Assembly: GCA_030949385.1 (NCBI GenBank)
Contig: JAUZSP010000009.1
Coordinates: 62,001 to 126,000, forward strand
Length of the DNA stretch: 64,000 nt
Reading direction: 5' to 3'
From: Gammaproteobacteria bacterium
GTDB lineage: Bacteria > Pseudomonadota > Gammaproteobacteria > JAUZRS01
The position numbers and the translations under genes were made by a program. The notes under the pieces were generated by a model. The model was not told the origin of the DNA. It did not search any database and worked only from the letters and a program-made list of their open reading frames with translations. This document shows positions 19,675 through 30,003 of this stretch, in pieces (the first letter of the stretch is position 1; each line of letters begins with the position of its first letter).

Positions 19675-20559
19675 TCACGAACGGTTTTTTAATACCAACG
19701 CCACTTGATAGGCTTGGTTTTTCCCCACGCCGACCAGTTTTGCCGCCACGCCAGCGGCTTTTTTGAGCGGCAATTCCGGCAACAGCAACAACAAACAGCG
19801 TTGCAACTGCTGCTCACTCTCATCAATAACTTCAGCTTCAACACCCGCCACAATCAAGACAAACTCGCCCTTTTGCTGCATCGGATCGGCCTCCACCCAA
19901 GCCAACAATTCTGCCAGCGGCGCACGGCGCACGGTTTCAAAGGTTTTGGTCAACTCTCGTCCCATGGCCACCCAACGCTCAGCACCAAAGACCTCAAGCA
20001 TGTCCCGCAATGAATCCACAATTCGATGACAGGACTCAAACAGAATCAGCGTATTCTGCTCGCTGGCCAGCTCTTGCAACCGTTTTTTGCGCGAAGCCGA
20101 GCGCGCCGGTAAAAACCCCTCAAAAACAAATCGATCCGTTGGCAAACCACTGACCGACAGAGCCGCCATCAACGCCGAGGCTCCTGGAATGGGCGAAACC
20201 GTTACCCCCTCCTCGTGCGCCAATTTAATCAGATGATAACCAGGATCACTGATCAGCGGCGTACCGGCATCAGAAATCAGCGCCACGGATTGACCTTCTT
20301 TCAACCTCTCCACCACCACCACCGCCTGCTGACGCTCGTTGTGGTCGTGCAACGCCAACATCTTCTTTTTCAACCCTAAGGCGCTCAACAAACGACCGCT
20401 GTGACGGGTGTCTTCTGCGGCCACCAAATCCACCTGAGCCAACACCTTCTTGGCGCGCTCCGTAATATCTGCAAGATTACCAATCGGTGTTGCCACCACA
20501 TACAAGATCCCAAACTGAATTGACACACTTCCCCCCAGCACAGATACTGCGCCACTCAA
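19675..20559 (-). CDS. rsmI: 16S rRNA (cytidine-1402-2'-O)-methyltransferase RsmI
   Basis: A 294-residue tetrapyrrole-methylase-fold enzyme. Signatures are LYVVATPIGNLADITERA near the N-terminus, AAEDTRHSGRLL, the glycine-rich ALISDAGTPLISDPGY and the RELTKTFET segment. It methylates the 2'-OH of C1402 in the ribosomal decoding centre. The ATG at 20557-20559 adds about a dozen poorly conserved residues; a GTG at 20524-20526 preceded by GGGGGA is an alternative start. Divergent from lpoA. Confidence 0.95.
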   Translation of the reverse strand: MSGAVSVLGGSVSIQFGILYVVATPIGNLADITERAKKVLAQVDLVAAEDTRHSGRLLSALGLKKKMLALHDHNERQQAVVVVERLKEGQSVALISDAGTPLISDPGYHLIKLAHEEGVTVSPIPGASALMAALSVSGLPTDRFVFEGFLPARSASRKKRLQELASEQNTLILFESCHRIVDSLRDMLEVFGAERWVAMGRELTKTFETVRRAPLAELLAWVEADPMQQKGEFVLIVAGVEAEVIDESEQQLQRCLLLLLPELPLKKAAGVAAKLVGVGKNQAYQVALVLKNRS

Positions 20560-20604
20560 TAACTAACGTTTAAAACCGACTCAGCCAACAGACCCTAAAA
20601 ACCT

Positions 20605-22527
20605 ATGGCCACCATGCAACCCACCTTTTCTCTCCGCGCTTTGCTGATCTACAGCCTGCTTCTGCTCAGCCTCTCTGCCTGTCAAACCACGCCCAAAGGC
20701 CCACCTTTAGAAACCCAGTTTGACCCACAAGCAGTGACAAAAGCAGCACAAATGGTCGCCGAAGACAAAACCCTCGGTGCCGTTCGTCTCTATGAACAGT
20801 TGGCTATGAAAGCCGCAACACCGCTGCGTCAGCGTTATCAACTGCTCGCAGCCGAGCTGCTGTTCAACCACGGCTATCCCGAATTGGGCGTCGAGCATCT
20901 TAACAAGATCAATGAAAAAGCGTTGACCAAAAACCCCAGCTTACTGCGCAAAAAATTACGTTTGGACGTGCAAGCCGCTTTGGCAGAACAGAACGGCGCA
21001 CGCGCCTTGGGGTTGCTGTCACGTATGCAAGCCAGCAATGACCAAGAACAAGCCGAGCAATTGTCTCTGCAAGCGAGCGCTTACCAATATTCAGGCGATT
21101 GGCGGGAAGCCCTCACTGCTCTGCAACAACGTGAAACCCTACTCAGCGACAATGAAGCCGTCTTGGCAAACCAGCAACAAATTTGGCAACTGCTTTCCGC
21201 CCAACCACGCAGCGCCATCAACGAGCTGCGTGCCCACGCACCCAACCCCAACGCCCAAGGCTGGGCCGAGCTAAATTACACCGCCCTCACCCCACGCCTC
21301 TCCTTCAGCACCACTTGGCAAGCCATTCAAAACTGGCGCGCACTCTATCCTGAGCACCCCATCAGCAGCGCCTTTTTTCAAGCCCTGCATCAACAACTAA
21401 CAAACTCCGCAGCTCACCCCAAACAGATCGCCCTACTGCTGCCTCTTACTGGACGCTACCGAGCAGCAGCCACCGCCGTGCGTGATGGTTTTTTAGCCGC
21501 TGCCTACCAGCAGTCCGCCAACACCCCCCAACCTGAAATCCGCATCTACGATGTCAGCAACGGCACCACCACTCGCGCCAGCTACCAACACGCCATAAAA
21601 GAGGGAGCCAAGTTCATTATCGGCCCGCTCTCCAAAACGGACATCAATCAGTTTCGTCAGCAGGAGAAACTGGCCGTACCCACTCTGAGCCTTAACTACG
21701 CCGACATCAACGTAGAAACAGAAACAGAAAACCTGTTCCAATTTGGTCTTCTGCCCGAAGATGAAGCACGCCAAGTGGCGCGCGCGGCCTTTAATTTCGG
21801 TTATCGCAATGCCGTCGCCTTGGTACCCAACACCTCTTGGGGCACACGTTTGGTGAACGCCTTTCAAGCAGAGTTTAGCCAGCTGGGAGGTCAACTGTTA
21901 GAACACGCCAACTACGGCAACAAGGAGAGCGATTTCACCGCCCCCATCGAACAGCTGATGAAACTCGGTGCCAGCAAACAGCGCAAGCGCAATTTGCAAC
22001 GCACCATTGGCCTGCAGAGCATCAAATTTGAACCCCGCCGCCGCCAAGATGTGGACATGGTCTTTATCGCTGCCAACCCCGCGCAAGCGCGACTGATCAA
22101 ACCACAACTCAAGTTTCACCACTCTGGCGATCTGCCCACCTTTGCGACCTCGAAACTCTATCGTGGTGCCTTCAATCGTGATGCGGATAAAGACATGGAG
22201 GGCATTATTTTTTGTGGCACGCCTTGGTTGCTGCCCAACAACGATGAAGAATTGAAAACCTATCAACAGTTTCACCAACTGTGGCCAAAGAGCATGCGCC
22301 GCTACGCCCAACTCTATGCACTGGGTTACGATGCTTTCCAGATCGCGCCGTACCTAAAACAGATGCACAACCCAGCTGCCCCCCTGTTTCCGGGTAAAAC
22401 CGGCCTACTCTCGCTCGGTGATGACAACCGGCTGCACCGAGAACTGCGTTGGGCACAGTTCCACAAAGGCACCGCCAAACCCATCAGCATCCCCACCCCG
22501 CGTGCTGAAAATCAGTTGGTAAATTAA
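20605..22527 (+). CDS. lpoA: Outer-membrane lipoprotein LpoA, activator of PBP1A (LppC family)
   Basis: A 640-residue lipoprotein. The signal peptide ends in the lipobox LLSLSAC near residue 27. The N-terminal half (to about residue 260) is helical and TPR-like; the C-terminal half is the LppC periplasmic-binding fold (from KQIALLLPLTGRYRAAATAV). LpoA spans the periplasm and stimulates the transpeptidase PBP1A. It heads an operon with yraN and gmhA; the yraN ATG lies three bases after its stop. Confidence 0.94.
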   Translation: MATMQPTFSLRALLIYSLLLLSLSACQTTPKGPPLETQFDPQAVTKAAQMVAEDKTLGAVRLYEQLAMKAATPLRQRYQLLAAELLFNHGYPELGVEHLNKINEKALTKNPSLLRKKLRLDVQAALAEQNGARALGLLSRMQASNDQEQAEQLSLQASAYQYSGDWREALTALQQRETLLSDNEAVLANQQQIWQLLSAQPRSAINELRAHAPNPNAQGWAELNYTALTPRLSFSTTWQAIQNWRALYPEHPISSAFFQALHQQLTNSAAHPKQIALLLPLTGRYRAAATAVRDGFLAAAYQQSANTPQPEIRIYDVSNGTTTRASYQHAIKEGAKFIIGPLSKTDINQFRQQEKLAVPTLSLNYADINVETETENLFQFGLLPEDEARQVARAAFNFGYRNAVALVPNTSWGTRLVNAFQAEFSQLGGQLLEHANYGNKESDFTAPIEQLMKLGASKQRKRNLQRTIGLQSIKFEPRRRQDVDMVFIAANPAQARLIKPQLKFHHSGDLPTFATSKLYRGAFNRDADKDMEGIIFCGTPWLLPNNDEELKTYQQFHQLWPKSMRRYAQLYALGYDAFQIAPYLKQMHNPAAPLFPGKTGLLSLGDDNRLHRELRWAQFHKGTAKPISIPTPRAENQLVN

Positions 22528-22530
22528 CCG

Positions 22531-23498
<968 letters not shown>

Positions 23499-23520
23499 AG
23501 AAGACCCTCACGGCATTGTA

Positions 23521-26500
23521 TTAAGCCGCCTTTCTACGCCTGACTGCCCAAAGTAAAAATAGACCAAACAGCACTTCAGTTCCGCTTAACAAACCACCAC
23601 TGCTTGTTCCCGTTCCCGTTCCCGTTCCCGTTCCCGTTCCCGTTCCCGTTCCCGTTCCCGTTCCCACTGAAAAGCCTGTGCCGGTTAATGAAAGTGACAA
23701 ACTCGTTGGTGTACCGTTACTTTCAAAAGTCAACGTACCCACTTGAGTTCCAGCCAACTGCGGGCTAAAACTCACTGCCACAATCAAACTCGCCCCACGA
23801 GCCAAACGGGTATTGGTGGCGTTGTGACTAAAACCCTGCCCCGAAAGGACAACATTACTGATATCCACATCCCGATTTCCCTGATTGCTCACCGTGATGT
23901 TCAAAACACGTTGCTCACCCAACACCAGCGAACCGAAACTCAACAGCGATTGGTCTAAAGACAATGCGCCAGAAAGCTGGCGCACACCCGCCCGATGCAT
24001 CAGTGGCGCGGCAACACCAAGCTGATTTAAAACCTCAGCCTGAGTCGCATCCCCCTGCCAGGGCGTGGGTGAATTTGCACCTTGAATTGGAATTCGGATT
24101 GCTGAACTGCTCACGCCGGTCGTGGCAGGCAAATTGATTGACATAAAATCATCATTACCCCAAAAGGTGGGCTGTCCCCAAGCAATGCCTGTCGTCTGTT
24201 GGGTGTAAATCAAATTGCTACTTTGAGTCTCAAAATCAAGAATTAAAACTTGAGACTGTCGGCTCTGATTTGCCAAGGTTTCAATAAAATCCAACGCGAT
24301 CACACGATTGCTATTGGAAGCAAACATGGGATAACCCAAATCAACTTCTGGATTTTGAGTTGGAAAAGGAAACGAAAAATCCGGCACCGTTATTGTCGAA
24401 GAAGAGAGATCCAAAAAACCAACCGACCAATAATTCAAACCATTTGACAACCCACTCGCTGAATCGGTAGGTAAACCTTGCACACACGAATTATTGGGCA
24501 GTGAGGTACACGCCAACATATCAAACACCAGCACACGGCTGCTGTAATCAAAATTCAATGAATCGGCGTAATGCACCAAACCAAGCGACGCTTGGGAGCC
24601 ATTTTGATAGCTGGGCAATGGCACGCTGTAATCCAAGCGCGAAGGCGGCGTGGTGGAAAAATCCATAATATGAATTTGATCATCACTGGATAAGCTGGTT
24701 ACATAGGCCAAATAACGACCATCAGGAGAGATGGCAAAACCCCACATATCCGCCGTATTGGTGATTTGCACTTCTTGACGAAGAGAATCCACTTGATACA
24801 AGTTTTTATCATCAGCAACAAAAAAAGCATACGTGCCACTGCTGTCGGTGTAAGCCGCAGGACGGGTGTCAAACGCGGCCCGTGAACTCAACTGAAGATC
24901 ACTGTTTTGATCGTAACCGGTAAACGGATTGGACATTGTCTGAGCAAACAGCTCATGTTGAATCACTGTGCCCACAGTGTCCCTTCTAGGGTAAAGATAG
25001 AACATGACATCAGCACCATTGACCACATCGGTGGTCGTAGGAGTCGTGGGCGAAGGTGCCGTTGCACCTGTCGCCCCATCAAACACTTCCACCGCATCCC
25101 AAGCGGCTTTAACCGAAGCCACCTCAGCCGCCCCCACGCCATGCAAATCCTCAGCGGCTTGCACTAACGCACGCCTGGCATCAATAAATTGCGCCGAGGC
25201 GGTCAAATAAACCGTTAACGCTCGATAATACATCTGCTCCGCTTTTGCCCGCCCAACACTGACCCCCAAACCCTCCACACTCAAACCTTCTGCCAATAGA
25301 TACGCCGCTCGATTGGGAATGCCACTGTTGACGTGTACCCCACCGTTATCGGTTTGTGGGGTATTCGGCATGTTTTTATATTCACTCATTTTCGTCGGCT
25401 GAGGATCCAGTCCCTGAGAGGGGTCTTGCACACTGCGCAAAAAAAACGGTGCTGGGCGAGTACAATCTTCTCCCGCCAACCAATCATCACGATCCACCAT
25501 CATCGAAAACACATCGGCAAAAGACTCATTCAGTGCCCCACTCTGATTTTCATAGATCAGGTTGGCAGAGCTTTCAATCACACCGTGCGTCATTTCATGG
25601 GCGGCCACATCCAAACATTGCGCTAAAGGCTTAAAAATTTGCCCCCCGTCACCGTAAACCATAAACGTACCGTTCCAAAACGCATTATCTAAACCCTGAC
25701 CAAAATGCACCACCACCATTAAATTTTTATTTTTATCATCTATGCTTTGGCGATTAAAGGTATTTTTATAATAGTCATAAACCACTTTGGTATTGGACAT
25801 GGCACTGATCGCCGTAGCATCCCAACCGCCATTGGCGCTGCTGTTACTGACAAACGAAAGGTTTGTACCATCGCCGTTATTGGCGGTCAAAATAAACGTA
25901 TCACCGGTGGCATTAGGGCCATTGGCCACCGGATCGTAACCCGCCGTGACATCAGAGAGCGGCAAGGTCGGATCGACCATTAAATAATCCGTAGAATTTT
26001 GCAACCAACTGTTAAAAAACTGCTGTTTACCCAGCAAATCAACCCCCGTAGAGGACTGCACAGAGTGATGAATATTATGAATTTTATGCACCACAAATCC
26101 TGTGTGAGCATCAATAAAATAGAGCCAACGATCTGACATGCTCGGTTGAACATCCACTTTATAAACCAGCTTAGGAGCAACCTGATCCATGTAGATCATC
26201 AATTCGCTGTTGATCTGCTGCACGTGTGTTAATTTCAGCGCCGTTTTCACCGCCGCCTCTGCATCAGCCGTGCTCAAGGTCGCCTGCGTCGCCAAGGTCA
26301 AACTCGGCTGATAACGCCCGTTGGCCAGATAAAGATTGGCCTGTTTATCCAGATGCAGCGTGAGCTGCTGACCCCACAGCGGCAAACCTTGATGCATTTG
26401 CTGGTAAAAGAGATGCTGCCGCCCCGCCGAATCGGTCACGGATTTTTGCAGCTGCATTTCATCGGCTGGATTTTTCAGCCGCAACAAAGCACGATTGTTT

Positions 26501-26979
26501 AACAAAAACCGCTTAGCAGCGGTTTTGTAATCCAATTCACCGTTCAACAAACGCAGCGAAGGCAAAGCGGACAGGTGCGCTTTGATAAAGGTCGGCGTGC
26601 CACTGCTCCGATCAAAAGCAACCTGCAAAGCTGTGCTACTGCGATGTTGCAAGGCTCGCAAGCCTTGTTGTTGCTGCTCACTGATCAAAGACTGACCAGA
26701 AACAGAACGGGTTTTTTGCCCCAAAGGCAAACTCGATAACTGCTGGAAACGCCGCTCTGCTGCTCCCGCCGAGCGGAAACGTTTATTGATGGGTTTCAGA
26801 CGTGATGCAAGCCGAGGCTCAACAATGCCCTGCGAAACAGAAAACCCTTGCGGCACAGCACCTTGAAAGGGCTGTTTTAAATGGCCTGTGACCTCAGCAT
26901 ACGCAAACCCACTGAGCAACACCGTGGCCGTGGTTGATAACAACAACAGCCCTTTAGAGATCCCTTTTTTTTCCACCAT
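23521..26979 (-). CDS. Secreted thermolysin-type (M4) metalloprotease with propeller-like region, ASH-like domain and C-terminal sorting tail
   Basis: A 1152-residue multidomain protein. Order: signal peptide ending AYA (about residue 28); FTP/PepSY-type propeptide (about residues 125-300, with FYQQMHQGLPLWGQQLTLHL); M4 catalytic domain (about 310-640) with the zinc motif HEMTH near residue 460, the glutamate ligand in NESFADVF and the DNGGVHVNSGIPNRA histidine segment, all intact; a TolB/WD40-like region (about 650-950, with ISPDGRYLAYV); an ASH or choice-of-anchor-D-like domain (about 1015-1105); ten Gly-Thr pairs; and a tail SSGGLLSGTEVLFGLFLLWAVRRRK. That Gly-Gly, hydrophobic helix, Arg cluster tail resembles GlyGly-CTERM signals cut by rhombosortase after type II secretion. 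Likely substrate: extracellular protein. Confidence 0.88.
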   Translation of the reverse strand: MVEKKGISKGLLLLSTTATVLLSGFAYAEVTGHLKQPFQGAVPQGFSVSQGIVEPRLASRLKPINKRFRSAGAAERRFQQLSSLPLGQKTRSVSGQSLISEQQQQGLRALQHRSSTALQVAFDRSSGTPTFIKAHLSALPSLRLLNGELDYKTAAKRFLLNNRALLRLKNPADEMQLQKSVTDSAGRQHLFYQQMHQGLPLWGQQLTLHLDKQANLYLANGRYQPSLTLATQATLSTADAEAAVKTALKLTHVQQINSELMIYMDQVAPKLVYKVDVQPSMSDRWLYFIDAHTGFVVHKIHNIHHSVQSSTGVDLLGKQQFFNSWLQNSTDYLMVDPTLPLSDVTAGYDPVANGPNATGDTFILTANNGDGTNLSFVSNSSANGGWDATAISAMSNTKVVYDYYKNTFNRQSIDDKNKNLMVVVHFGQGLDNAFWNGTFMVYGDGGQIFKPLAQCLDVAAHEMTHGVIESSANLIYENQSGALNESFADVFSMMVDRDDWLAGEDCTRPAPFFLRSVQDPSQGLDPQPTKMSEYKNMPNTPQTDNGGVHVNSGIPNRAAYLLAEGLSVEGLGVSVGRAKAEQMYYRALTVYLTASAQFIDARRALVQAAEDLHGVGAAEVASVKAAWDAVEVFDGATGATAPSPTTPTTTDVVNGADVMFYLYPRRDTVGTVIQHELFAQTMSNPFTGYDQNSDLQLSSRAAFDTRPAAYTDSSGTYAFFVADDKNLYQVDSLRQEVQITNTADMWGFAISPDGRYLAYVTSLSSDDQIHIMDFSTTPPSRLDYSVPLPSYQNGSQASLGLVHYADSLNFDYSSRVLVFDMLACTSLPNNSCVQGLPTDSASGLSNGLNYWSVGFLDLSSSTITVPDFSFPFPTQNPEVDLGYPMFASNSNRVIALDFIETLANQSRQSQVLILDFETQSSNLIYTQQTTGIAWGQPTFWGNDDFMSINLPATTGVSSSAIRIPIQGANSPTPWQGDATQAEVLNQLGVAAPLMHRAGVRQLSGALSLDQSLLSFGSLVLGEQRVLNITVSNQGNRDVDISNVVLSGQGFSHNATNTRLARGASLIVAVSFSPQLAGTQVGTLTFESNGTPTSLSLSLTGTGFSVGTGTGTGTGTGTGTGTGTGTSSGGLLSGTEVLFGLFLLWAVRRRKAA
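23606..23665. repeat. Hexanucleotide microsatellite (gttccc x10)
   Basis: Ten perfect tandem copies of gttccc on the plus strand. On the coding (minus) strand they encode ten Gly-Thr pairs linking the ASH-like domain of the M4 protease to its sorting tail. Because the unit is six bases, copy-number changes lengthen or shorten the linker without altering the frame. Confidence 0.97.
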
Positions 26980-26997
26980 GTACCACTCCCAACCGCG

Positions 26998-27579
26998 CTA
27001 ATAAATTGATGGCGTACCTGCAATGCGTTTGATCAAGCGACCATCGTCAGCATCCAACAACAAAAATTGGCGGATCAAACCACGATGCAACTCCACTTGA
27101 TACACCAGTTTTTTCCCATTCTGCCACGGTGCGTAAACATAAAGCTTGGCCGATGTCACTTTCCACACATTTAGTCCAGCTGGCATCAACGCAACCGCGT
27201 ACTGCGCAACCTCATCCACACCCAGTTGCGGCTCTGTCGCCACCGCTGTCAAACCCGCCACACCCTTACCCGTGACCCGATAAACCTCACCAGCACGGTT
27301 GATGTGTACCCGCAACACCGCCCGCCAAACCGGCACACCGTTCTGCATTTGCTGAAAAGACAGATGTTGAAACCCCAATAGATCTCTTTTTTGGCGCAGC
27401 AAGGTCAATTGCTGCTGAGGGTCGTCGAGCTGAAAACGCATTTTATGCCGCTGTAAATAAGCCAGCGCCGTCTGCTGCTCCAGCGATACCGTTGCTGCAC
27501 CCACAGAAGAATCGCGCACACCGGAGGAACAGGCCACCGCACCCAGCAACACCCACAACCCCAAAGCAATGCGCTTCAT
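26998..27579 (-). CDS. Lipoprotein resembling a free FTP/PepSY protease propeptide
   Basis: A 193-residue protein with a signal peptide ending in a lipobox (GAVAC, cysteine near residue 17). The rest looks like a thermolysin propeptide without a protease: an FTP-like stretch (ALAYLQRHKMRFQLDDP, HLSFQQMQNGVPVWRAVLRVHI) and a PepSY-like end (KKLVYQVELHRG, FLLLDADDGRLIKRI). It is immediately upstream of the M4 protease gene, 18 bp apart on the same strand, and the two share the pattern Q-x-M-x-x-G-x-P-x-W in their propeptides. I infer a chaperone or inhibitor role toward that protease; this is not shown directly. Confidence 0.75.
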   Translation of the reverse strand: MKRIALGLWVLLGAVACSSGVRDSSVGAATVSLEQQTALAYLQRHKMRFQLDDPQQQLTLLRQKRDLLGFQHLSFQQMQNGVPVWRAVLRVHINRAGEVYRVTGKGVAGLTAVATEPQLGVDEVAQYAVALMPAGLNVWKVTSAKLYVYAPWQNGKKLVYQVELHRGLIRQFLLLDADDGRLIKRIAGTPSIY

Positions 27580-27646
27580 CTTAATTTCTCCTCAAAAACA
27601 ACACGGTTGACTTATACTCCAACCACCTCAATTAGGACAGACCCTC

Positions 27647-28429
27647 ATGCTCATCGACAGCCATTGCCACTTAGACCGAGTCAAACTTGCTCCCTTTGCA
27701 GACAATTTTGAGACCATGTTACAGGCCGCCAAAGAGAATCAGGTTGATGCCTTTCTCAATGTCTGCATTGATCTCGAACATTTCGAAGACGTTTTTCAGC
27801 CCACCCAAACACACAACAACATCTGGTGCTCTGTCGGCGTTCACCCCACCGAAAAAGAAGGGCAAGAGCCTGATGTCGAGACTTTAGTTCAACTGGCAAA
27901 ACGGGACAAGGTAATCGCCATTGGCGAAACCGGCATCGACTACCACTGGGAAAATGAAAACATGGAGTGGCAGCGCGAGCGTTTTCGCGTTCACATTCGT
28001 GCTGCCAGACACTGTGGAAAACCCTTAATTATTCACTCTCGCTCCGCCCGTGAAGACACCTTGAAGATCTTCGCTGAAGAAGGTGGCCCTGAAGTCGGTG
28101 GTGTGATGCACTGTTTTGCCGAAGATCTACCCACGGCCAACAAGGCAATGGAGTTGGGTTTGTACATCTCTTTTTCCGGTATCGTCACCTTTAAAAGCGC
28201 CACCGAAATTCAAGAGGCGGCGCAAAACATCCCCCTAGACCGACTTCTGATTGAGACCGATTCACCTTATCTGGCACCCGTGCCTCATCGCGGCAAAGCC
28301 AACCATCCGGCACTGGTGAAACACGTAGCAGAAAAGGTCGCCGAGCTGCGTGGCATCAGCTTTGAAGAGGTCGCTAAAGCCTCCAGTGACAATTTCAGAC
28401 GGCTGTTTAAGGTTGAGAGCTTGATCTGA
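27647..28429 (+). CDS. TatD-family metal-dependent DNase
   Basis: A 260-residue TIM-barrel hydrolase. Metal ligands are visible as the N-terminal DSHCHLD, the glutamate in AIGETGIDYHW, the histidine of LIIHSRSA, HCF in GGVMHCFAE, and the aspartate of IETDSPYLAPVPHRG. The length and start (MLIDSHCHLDR) match the YcfH/TatD group of nucleases. Encoded alone between a minus-strand lipoprotein gene and the convergent mla operon. Confidence 0.93.
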   Translation: MLIDSHCHLDRVKLAPFADNFETMLQAAKENQVDAFLNVCIDLEHFEDVFQPTQTHNNIWCSVGVHPTEKEGQEPDVETLVQLAKRDKVIAIGETGIDYHWENENMEWQRERFRVHIRAARHCGKPLIIHSRSAREDTLKIFAEEGGPEVGGVMHCFAEDLPTANKAMELGLYISFSGIVTFKSATEIQEAAQNIPLDRLLIETDSPYLAPVPHRGKANHPALVKHVAEKVAELRGISFEEVAKASSDNFRRLFKVESLI

Positions 28430-28483
28430 AACGAGCAAGATGAAAAAGAGGCCTAAAGTGTCAGAGCCAATCTCGTAATTAAA

Positions 28484-28786
28484 TCACGACTCCAGCGGCA
28501 GCAGCTCTTGCAACCCATTGATCTGGGCTATCTGGATCAGCTGCAATGGCAGATTACGAAAGCACACCTTCTGTTGCTGCTCAGCCGCCAAGCGCATCCA
28601 CTCCAATAGCAGCGCTAAACCGGCGCTGTTGGAGTCACTCACCGCCTGCAGATCAATCACAACGGATGCAGACCAATCAAACTGACGCTCTGAACTTGCC
28701 AATAGAGTCACCACACTGTCAAAATCAAGTTGACCGTGTAACGTAAAAAGACCTGCAGAGAGCGGTTCTAAGCGACAATCTAACAT
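28484..28786 (-). CDS. mlaB: STAS-domain protein MlaB
   Basis: A 100-residue single STAS domain with the phosphorylation-site-like pattern VVIDLQAVSDSNSAGLALLLEW. In the Mla system MlaB binds the ATPase MlaF and stabilises the MlaFEDB inner-membrane complex. Its ATG overlaps the mlaC stop by one base, and it is the last gene of the mla operon. Confidence 0.9.
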   Translation of the reverse strand: MLDCRLEPLSAGLFTLHGQLDFDSVVTLLASSERQFDWSASVVIDLQAVSDSNSAGLALLLEWMRLAAEQQQKVCFRNLPLQLIQIAQINGLQELLPLES

Positions 28787-29418
28787 TAAGACGGCTCAGC
28801 CACAGCGGTCTGTTTATCGGCCAAACGTTGGTTTTTATCTTGCAGCACCTTGATCAGCCCTTGAATGCCATTTTTACTCACTTCACCGGTAAAACTGCTG
28901 CGATAATTGGTCACCAAACTGATGCCATCAATGGTGATGTCGTAAATTTTCCACTGCTCTTTTTTCTTGCGTAGACGATAAACCATTGAGATGGAAGCCG
29001 CACCCGCTTGCAACACCTGAGAGCGAACTTGGGCGCGATTTTTCCGCGAACTGGTGCGAAAGGGTAAAAATTTGATCTCATGTTTGGCAAATTCAGACAA
29101 GGAGTTGGCGTAGGTACTGACCAACAGTTCACGGAATTGAGCTTCCAACTCCCGACGCTGTTTGGCGGTCGCCTTACGCCAGTTTTTACCCACCGCCAGC
29201 TTCGTCATGGCATTGAAATCCATATGAGGCAAAATCAGCTCATCCACCTGTTGACGCAAAAAAACCGGATCAGACTGAAGGCGATCCTGCTCTTTTTTCA
29301 GCAGTTCAAACAGAGAGTCTGTGGTTTTGATTACCATCTCTTGCGGAGAGTCTGCCAAGGCAAGCGTTGAAAATGCAGATAACAGAGAAAAAGCCAAAAA
29401 TTTCAATACGGTTTTCAT
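28786..29418 (-). CDS. mlaC: Periplasmic phospholipid-binding protein MlaC
   Basis: A 210-residue protein with a Sec signal peptide ending ALA (about residue 22). The mature part fits the MlaC/Ttg2D family: LPHMDFNAMTKLAVGKNWRKAT, then the YANSLSEF segment and VVYRL-like SMVYRLRKKKEQWKIYDITIDGISLVTNYRSSF-type strand order. MlaC ferries phospholipids between the outer-membrane MlaA complex and inner-membrane MlaFEDB. 118 bp separate it from mlaD, and nothing is recognised in that gap. Confidence 0.94.
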   Translation of the reverse strand: MKTVLKFLAFSLLSAFSTLALADSPQEMVIKTTDSLFELLKKEQDRLQSDPVFLRQQVDELILPHMDFNAMTKLAVGKNWRKATAKQRRELEAQFRELLVSTYANSLSEFAKHEIKFLPFRTSSRKNRAQVRSQVLQAGAASISMVYRLRKKKEQWKIYDITIDGISLVTNYRSSFTGEVSKNGIQGLIKVLQDKNQRLADKQTAVAEPS

Positions 29419-29536
29419 TATTTTTTATCCAATCCAAACGTTGTTTAGAGCCATTTAGTGTTTTTGACACGGACTAAGTTCGCCCATCAGGTTGTACCCA
29501 AGAGCGCTTACCAAAAACACCCTCTCAGTCACAAAA

Positions 29537-29998
29537 CTACTCACCACTGGCTTTATCAAACAAAAATTTGCCAATCAGCTCTTCCAACACCATCGCCGAC
29601 TGGGTCACTTGCAGCTCATCACCTTCGCGTAAAACCACCTCTTCGGCGCCCGGCTCCAAACCAATGTACTGCTCACCCAACAGACCAGCGGTAAAAATAC
29701 TGGCCGAACTGTCCTCAGGAAACTGAGCGTACTGCGGCTCAATTAACAACGTCACCTCTGCCTGAAATTGCTGCGTATCGTAACGAATCGCACTTACCCT
29801 GCCGACCAAAACGCCGCTTGCGGTCACGGGCGCACGCACCTTCAAGCCACCGATGTTGTCAAAATGGGCGGTCAAATGATAGCCCTGACCGCCCTGCAAA
29901 CCACTGATATTGCTTACTTTCATTGCCAACATAAACAGCGCGGCCAAAGCCAACGCCACAAACAGACCCACCATAATTTCGATATTGCGCTTAGCCAT
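29537..29998 (-). CDS. mlaD: MCE-domain protein MlaD
   Basis: A 153-residue protein with one N-terminal membrane helix (about residues 8-27) and a single MCE domain (from YHLTAHFDNIGGLKVRAPV to about residue 115). It forms the hexameric lipid-binding ring of the MlaFEDB transporter. The C-terminal helix region ends SAMVLEELIGKFLF, as in E. coli MlaD. Placed five bases after mlaE. Confidence 0.95.
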   Translation of the reverse strand: MAKRNIEIMVGLFVALALAALFMLAMKVSNISGLQGGQGYHLTAHFDNIGGLKVRAPVTASGVLVGRVSAIRYDTQQFQAEVTLLIEPQYAQFPEDSSASIFTAGLLGEQYIGLEPGAEEVVLREGDELQVTQSAMVLEELIGKFLFDKASGE

Positions 29999-30003
29999 TG
30001 CGT

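Noticed and set aside
21493-22311. Minus-strand frames opposite lpoA
   Set aside because: They lack motifs and ribosome sites and lie wholly within the conserved LppC domain coding sequence.
23606-23665. CRISPR-like or phase-variation on/off repeat
   Set aside because: Units are directly adjacent with no spacers, and a six-base unit cannot shift the frame, so neither a CRISPR nor an on/off switch fits.
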